A stretch of DNA of 64,000 bases from Epichloe hybrida (lineage: Eukaryota; Ascomycota; Sordariomycetes; Hypocreales; Clavicipitaceae). The stretch spans positions 496,001-560,000 of the forward strand of contig JAFEKR010000036.1 of the NCBI GenBank assembly GCA_019022495.1, read 5' to 3'. The notes beneath the pieces were generated by a model. The model made no database searches, was not told the origin of the DNA, and saw nothing but the letters and a program-made list of their open reading frames with translations. Shown here piece by piece: positions 59,340 to 64,000 of the stretch; position 1 is the first letter of the stretch, and each line of letters opens with the position of its first letter. The position numbers and the translations under genes were made by a program.

Positions 59340-60619
59340 CGACGGAAGGTGCTGTTTATATTTCCGAGTATGTACGCATGCGCGAGACAGACATTGGGTC
59401 TCGGTGATTCAAGCTATTCTGGGTGAGGAGGGGAGGCTCAGCGATTGGTCGTATTTTGTAGATGAGCTTAGAGCAGGAGCAATGAAACCTAGCGGTGAAG
59501 GCGAATGTGACTGACTGATTGACTGATTGACTGATTGGTTGAAACAACGATCCGGTGTCTGCCAGTCAGGACCGCAGCAATAGTGGCGGCACAGCTCGCA
59601 CAGCACATCACAGCAGCGCAGCAGCAGCAGCGCAGTGCTACGGTCCAGTGCAGCGCGCCCAATGGTGGGGTCGTCCATGGCGAACCCGCCAACCCGCCAA
59701 ACGCCAAACCGCCAAACGCACCACAACATGGCACCACATGGCACCACATTGCACCACATTGCACCCGAACTCGCGCAGGTTGCTGGCTGCTCGCTCGCTC
59801 GCTCACCTGCTCGTGGATAATCAACCCGCGCCAGCCCTTCTGACGAGCCAAGTCTTCTCAGCTGGGCCTGACGGATTTATTGTATGCATGCCCATGTGCT
59901 GCGCGGATTCCAGTTGCAAAACAAGCAACATTCAGATTCAGCTCGGCTGGTGCAGCGGGCACCAAACTGCTCTGCTTAACCGCTCGACGTTTTCCGGGTA
60001 AGTTGAAATCCAGTGCTTGGTCCTCCTACTTTCATGCGTTGCCATGCGTTGCCATGCGTTGCCATGCGTTGCCATGCGTTGCCATGCGTTGCCATGCGTT
60101 GCCATGCGTTGCCATGCGTTGCCATGCGTTGCCATGCGTTGCCATGCGTTGCCATGCGTTGCCATGCGTTGCCATGCGTTGCCATGCTTTGCCATGCTTT
60201 GCCATGCGTCGCTTTGTCTCTTCTACTTTCCGGAACACAACGAGCCCTTCTTTGTTTTGCAGTCTATTCTTTCGCCCCATGTTTCCTGGAGTCGTGGGCC
60301 TTGTTACGAAGACGGACATTAGCAGCAGACGGCTCAACTTCAACACAAAACCCCAGTTCAGATTTTTTTTTGAGATTACTTCATAGTGGACGCGAACAAA
60401 GTCTCACACGGATCGAGTTCTCGTTGCTGATGGCTCGTAGTCTAGGTTTTACTCTGCCTGTGGTCCACGGGTCAATTGGGCAATCAGGGGAGTCTCTCTG
60501 AACGACCACCAAGTTGCCCAAGATCCCCTTGCGCTCACATCTGGCGTCTTTTCTTGGTCTCCCTTTTTATCTCACGTATTGACGTTCCGGTGTTTCTTAT
60601 AGCCAAGTAACTGGATAGT
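59340..60619. other. Repeat-rich intergenic region upstream of hda1
   Basis: 1.3 kb with several simple repeats: (GACTGATT)n at about 59513-59539, CAGCAG-type runs near 59605-59635, CGCCAAAC and GGCACCACAT repeats at 59690-59765, and the 10-bp minisatellite at 60033-60210. Long frames over these repeats are artefacts. A (T)n stretch lies at 60363-60370. Confidence 0.6.
60033..60210 (+). repeat. Minisatellite, 10-bp unit GCCATGCGTT, about 18 copies
   Basis: About fifteen consecutive near-perfect units, then two GCCATGCTTT variants and a degenerate last unit. Because 10 is not a multiple of 3, both strands give open frames with a 10-residue period. It lies 410 bp upstream of the hda1 ATG. Confidence 0.97.
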
Positions 60620-63150
60620 ATGAATCATCGCTCAGAAATGGATATAGAAGATCATCGGATGCAAGATGCCGATGTGACAAACGGCGTCGTTCAAGGCACC
60701 AGCCCTCGAGCTGAGCACGATGACGACACAGCTTCTGAGGATGCCATGTACGATGATGGCAGCGACCCTGATCCCCAGGATCTAGCTCTGGGAAAATTAC
60801 GGAGGCGCGGACTTCTCCCCACCGGCTGTTGCTACGATGATCGCATGAAGCTCCATATGAATGCCGACTTCAGCCCAAACACGCATCACCCGGAGGATCC
60901 ACGACGTATCCATGAAATATTCAAGGCTTTCAAAAGAGTCGGTCTCGTGTACACGGGTCCAGAAGCGGAGCTACCAAAGATCCTCAAGGAGTGCCCGACA
61001 CGATACATGTGGAGGATACCTGCACGTCCAGCAACTCGCGAGGAAATTTGCCTGGCGCACTCCTCAGAGCACCTGGCCTGGGTTGAGCATCTGGAAAAAC
61101 TGAGCACGGCAGAGCTTCGTGAACTGACAAAGCGCTTCGACCAGGGCCGCGAGTCCCTGTACGTTGGAAGTATGTCGTACCCTGCAGCGCTTTTGTCTGC
61201 GGGTGGTGCCATAGATACCTGCAAGAACGTCGTGGTGGGCCAGGTTAAGAACGCATTCGCTGTTATTAGACCTCCGGGGCACCACGCCGAGTTTGATGCA
61301 CCCATGGGTTTCTGTTTCTTCAACAACGTACCAGTCGCCGTTCGTGTGTGCCAGCAAGACTATCCTGATATCTGTCGCAAGGTCCTTATCCTCGACTGGG
61401 ATGTCCATCATGGAAACGGCATTCAAAACATATTCTATGATGATCCAAATGTTCTCTACATATCCATCCATGTCTACCAGAATGGACATTTCTACCCCGG
61501 GAAGCCTCCAAACCCAGAGACCCCGGATGGAGGTATCGAAAACTGCGGTGCAGGCGTCGGATTAGGTAAGAATATCAACATCGGTTGGCATGATCAGGGC
61601 ATGGGTGACGGTGAATACATGGCAGCTTTTCAAAAGATTGTCATGCCCATTGCCAAGGAGTTTAACCCCGACTTTGTCGTCATATCCGCGGGTTTTGATG
61701 CTGCAGATGGTGACGAATTGGGCGGCTGTTTCGTGACACCGCCCTGCTATGCGCACATGACGCATATGCTCATGTCCCTCGCAGATGGCAAGGTAGCTGT
61801 GTGTCTCGAAGGTGGTTACAACCTTTCCGCAATCTCAAATTCGGCTGTTGCCGTGGCAAGAACCCTCATGGGCGAACCGCCTCCAAAGATGGCAATTCCC
61901 AAGCTCAACAAGGAAGCTGCCCGGGCCATCGCAAAGGTTCAAGCTTTTCAAGCTCCCTATTGGGAATGTATGAGACCTGGCATTGTCGACATTCCCTCGA
62001 TGCAATCCCTCCAAGCTAGCCGTTTGCATGACGTTATTCGTAACGCTCAGCGACAAGTGCTCCAGGAAAAACACAGCATGATTCCATTGTATGTCCAACG
62101 GGAGCAGCTATACAAGTCGTTTGAGAATCAAATTCTCGTGACACCCTTGTTACACAGTTCAAGGAGACTGCTCGTCATCCTTCACGACCCGTGAGTACTA
62201 GTTCATTATAACAATGCGGGGGGGGACAACACGTAACATGAAAAAAAGAGGAGTGGAGGTGTTAGCTAACATTTGCCTTCAGGCCTCAGTTGCTGGCACA
62301 GTCGGATGCCATTGATTCCTCGCTAGAGCCTCACAATGCATGGGTTGTAAGTACATTGAAGCCGTTCAGTGATCTGCCGTCCCAAGCTAAAAGTGTGAAA
62401 ACAGATCGATGGCGTGACTCAATACATTGATTGGGCAATTAGCCAAATGTTTGGAGTCATGGATGTCAATATTCCGGCTTATGTCACCAATGATGAGGTA
62501 TGGTAATATCTTTCATTCTTGTTTTTGCAATGGTTCGATTCGCACGCATTTCTGACCATTTTTTCAGGACGCCGACGCTTATATACCAGGATACAAAGAA
62601 AGAGCTCTTCAAGAGCAGATCCAGCAGCTGGTGTGTTATCTGTGGGACAACTTTCTACAATTATACGATACCGACGAGATATTTCTTATGGGAGTAGGCA
62701 ATGCCTACTTGGGAGTAAAGGTCTTGTTGATCAACCGAGGTACGAGAACGAGAGCTCATCTCTTGGAGGCTCAAACGACTAATATTTTTTTGCGCAGCAG
62801 ACTGCAAATCCAAGATTGCGGGCGTCATCAATTACGTTACGGGGAATTTGCGACCCGTCAAGTCAGATGTTGACCCGGACCTTTCCTCATGGTACAAGGA
62901 AAATTCAAGAGTCTACGTCGCCGGCGATCATGCGTGCTGGTCTGACCATGATCTTACCAAGAAAGTCCAGAAACGGAGATTTGGTACTGTTGTGCGCAGT
63001 CCTAAACTCGGCCTCAATGAGATGATGCAGGAACATGCGGTGGAGGCACAACAATGGATTCTCTCGCGAATTTCGGCTTCAAGCCAAGGTAACACCACAG
63101 AGGATGATGAGGAGGATATTGAGCATCTAGGCGGCTCAAAGAGCAATTGA
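60620..63150 (+). CDS. hda1: Class II histone deacetylase of the Hda1/Clr3 type with Arb2 domain
   Basis: Exons are 60620-62190, 62283-62346, 62405-62497, 62568-62739 and 62798-63150 (750 aa). The N-terminal 60 residues are acidic. The deacetylase domain covers about residues 75-410 and keeps all key residues: RPPGHHAE with H221/H222, DWDVHHGNG with zinc ligands D261 and H263, AGFDAADGD with ligand D360, and LEGGYN with catalytic Y400. The C-terminal exons encode an Arb2-like domain (WVIDGVTQYIDWAI, IFLMGVGNAYLGVKVLLIN, VINYVTGNLRPV), typical of fungal Hda1. The enzyme removes acetyl groups from histone H3 and acts in heterochromatic silencing (Clr3 in fission yeast, HDA-1 of the Neurospora HCHC complex). 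Two Met codons (60620, 60638) could serve as start. Confidence 0.97.
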
Positions 63151-63684
63151 GTCGTATGGGCTGGCCACCTTTCCCTCGATGTTTCTTTTTCTGGCACTCT
63201 ACAATCGTATTCGGATCTGCATTTGGAAAATGGTGTTTAGGATTGTGTATCTCGAGCAAGGCCAAAAGGAATTCTTGGCTTTGCTAATGATTTCATGGAC
63301 CCCTTTTTGTTGCCTTTTTTTTTCTGCTTTCTGCTTTCTGCTTTCATGTTTCTACTATACCTATACCATGAGTGAAGAAGTAGAGTTTTGTCTTGTTTCC
63401 AGATTTAACAGCTTGTCACTTGCGTGCTTGCCATTTGCTCTTCATACACGGAGTACGTTGAGTGTTCAAGTGGGAAGAAACGTACAGTGTCAATAAAGAA
63501 ACAGTTGCGCCTACGCACTGTCTCGAGGCCCCGGCATTCGGCCCAAAGTTTCACCGCCTGGATTTCCGCGGCGTGCAACCGTTGACTTCACTTCGAAACG
63601 CCCATTCTAACATTGCAACTACATACTACCTAGTCCTAGTCGCAAAGCACGTCCACGGCGCGTCGCGAAAGCCTCTCTATCGAG
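63151..63684. other. Intergenic region between hda1 and the RS-repeat gene
   Basis: 3' side of hda1, with a T-run and CTTTCTGCTTT repeats near 63318-63345, and the promoter of the next plus-strand gene. No other feature seen. Confidence 0.5.
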
Positions 63685-64000
63685 ATGGAGCGCGATCGAG
63701 ATGCGCGAGGAAGAAGGTTCGTGGTCTCCTGGTTCTCCCTCGCTGTTTGATTCTAATCCGCAACCCAGGTATGATGATGGTGAGGTCGTCAGATACGGCG
63801 CAGGGGAATCGTGGAGACCTACTCCGCGAGGCGGTCCTCCTGGGGATCGATCCCCTCGACGACCGAGGAGTCCCGTGAGAGATAGGCCAAGGAGCCCTAT
63901 TCGAGACAGGCCGAGAAGTCCCATTCGAGACAGACCGAGAAGTCCTATTCGAGATAGGCCGAGAAGTCCCATTCGAGATAGGCCGAGAAGTCCTCTGCGA
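63685..64000 (+). CDS. Arg/Ser/Pro-repeat protein, N-terminal part (runs off the window)
   Basis: Exon 1 is 63685-63716 (MERDRDARGRR). A 52-bp intron follows (63717-63768; GTTCGT donor, CTAAT branch region, CCCAG acceptor), then exon 2 is open to the window end. Without the intron the frame stops quickly, so the splice is needed. After YDDGEVVRYGAGESWRP and a Gly/Pro stretch come about five copies of an 8-residue repeat, RDRPRSPI, at about residues 53-87. Such RS/RP repeats are typical of SR-like RNA-processing proteins and would be phosphorylated by SR kinases (inference). The family cannot be named because the rest is outside the window. Confidence 0.72.

Noticed and set aside
60033..60210. 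CRISPR-like array
   Set aside because: The units are contiguous 10-bp repeats without spacers; this is a eukaryotic minisatellite.
59880..60501. Overlapping long frames on both strands with a 10-residue period
   Set aside because: They arise from the 10-bp minisatellite, which stays open in several frames.
63619..63972. Minus-strand Leu/Gly-repeat frame
   Set aside because: Shadow of the RS-repeat coding on the plus strand.

Overview
The window comes from a filamentous ascomycete (Pezizomycotina, most likely Sordariomycetes). The genes carry short GT-AG introns with CTAAC/CTGAC-type branch sites. The Pex14/17 (Pex33-type) peroxin is a filamentous-fungal gene. The central 35 kb shows the C-to-T / G-to-A decay typical of repeat-induced point mutation (RIP), with Gln and Trp codons turned into stops. 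The species cannot be named from this window.

Left gene arm (1-18180). A partial minus-strand gene runs off the left edge (N-terminus of a probable Gag1-like-clamp/DUF4050 protein). It is followed by 3.7 kb without a supportable gene, then a three-exon unknown protein of 955 aa, an INO80 subunit of the Ies2/PAPA-1 type, a divergent Pex14/17 peroxin and a 1276-aa chromodomain protein.

Central block (18190-53387). Everything here lies inside one Mutator-like DNA transposon (MULE). It has 125-bp terminal inverted repeats and a 9-bp target duplication (GCTTGAGGT at 18181-18189 and 53388-53396). Only about 2.9 kb is the MULE itself; the rest is a stack of nested insertions, each bounded by its own target duplication: Copia-1 (18786-25915, AGAAG), Copia-2 (26416-50888, GTAAC), a 418-bp SINE/LINE-like insert (50928-51345, 15-bp duplication) and a solo Gypsy LTR (51603-51804, GTAGA). 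Copia-2 in turn holds Gypsy-1 (29658-36623, TTATC) and an opposite-strand, unusually long Gypsy-2 (38754-49443, GGCTT). Two miniature LTR elements carrying tRNA-like A and B boxes sit in Copia-1 (22236-22556, CTAAA) and Gypsy-1 (35329-35688, TATAT). Removing the inserts leaves the two Copia copies at 6804 and 6807 bp and rejoins the decayed MULE transposase frame, which supports the map.

Right gene arm (53397-64000). A Rab11/Ypt31 GTPase starts only 256 bp from the transposon end. It is followed by the ribosome-biogenesis factor Brx1, an F-box protein, a class II histone deacetylase of the Hda1/Clr3 type with C-terminal Arb2 domain, and the start of an RS-repeat protein that runs off the right edge. 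A 10-bp minisatellite lies upstream of hda1.

The flanking genes are housekeeping or chromatin genes without an obvious operon-like link. The MULE landed in the shared promoter region of a divergent pair (chromodomain gene / rab11), which are now 35 kb further apart.
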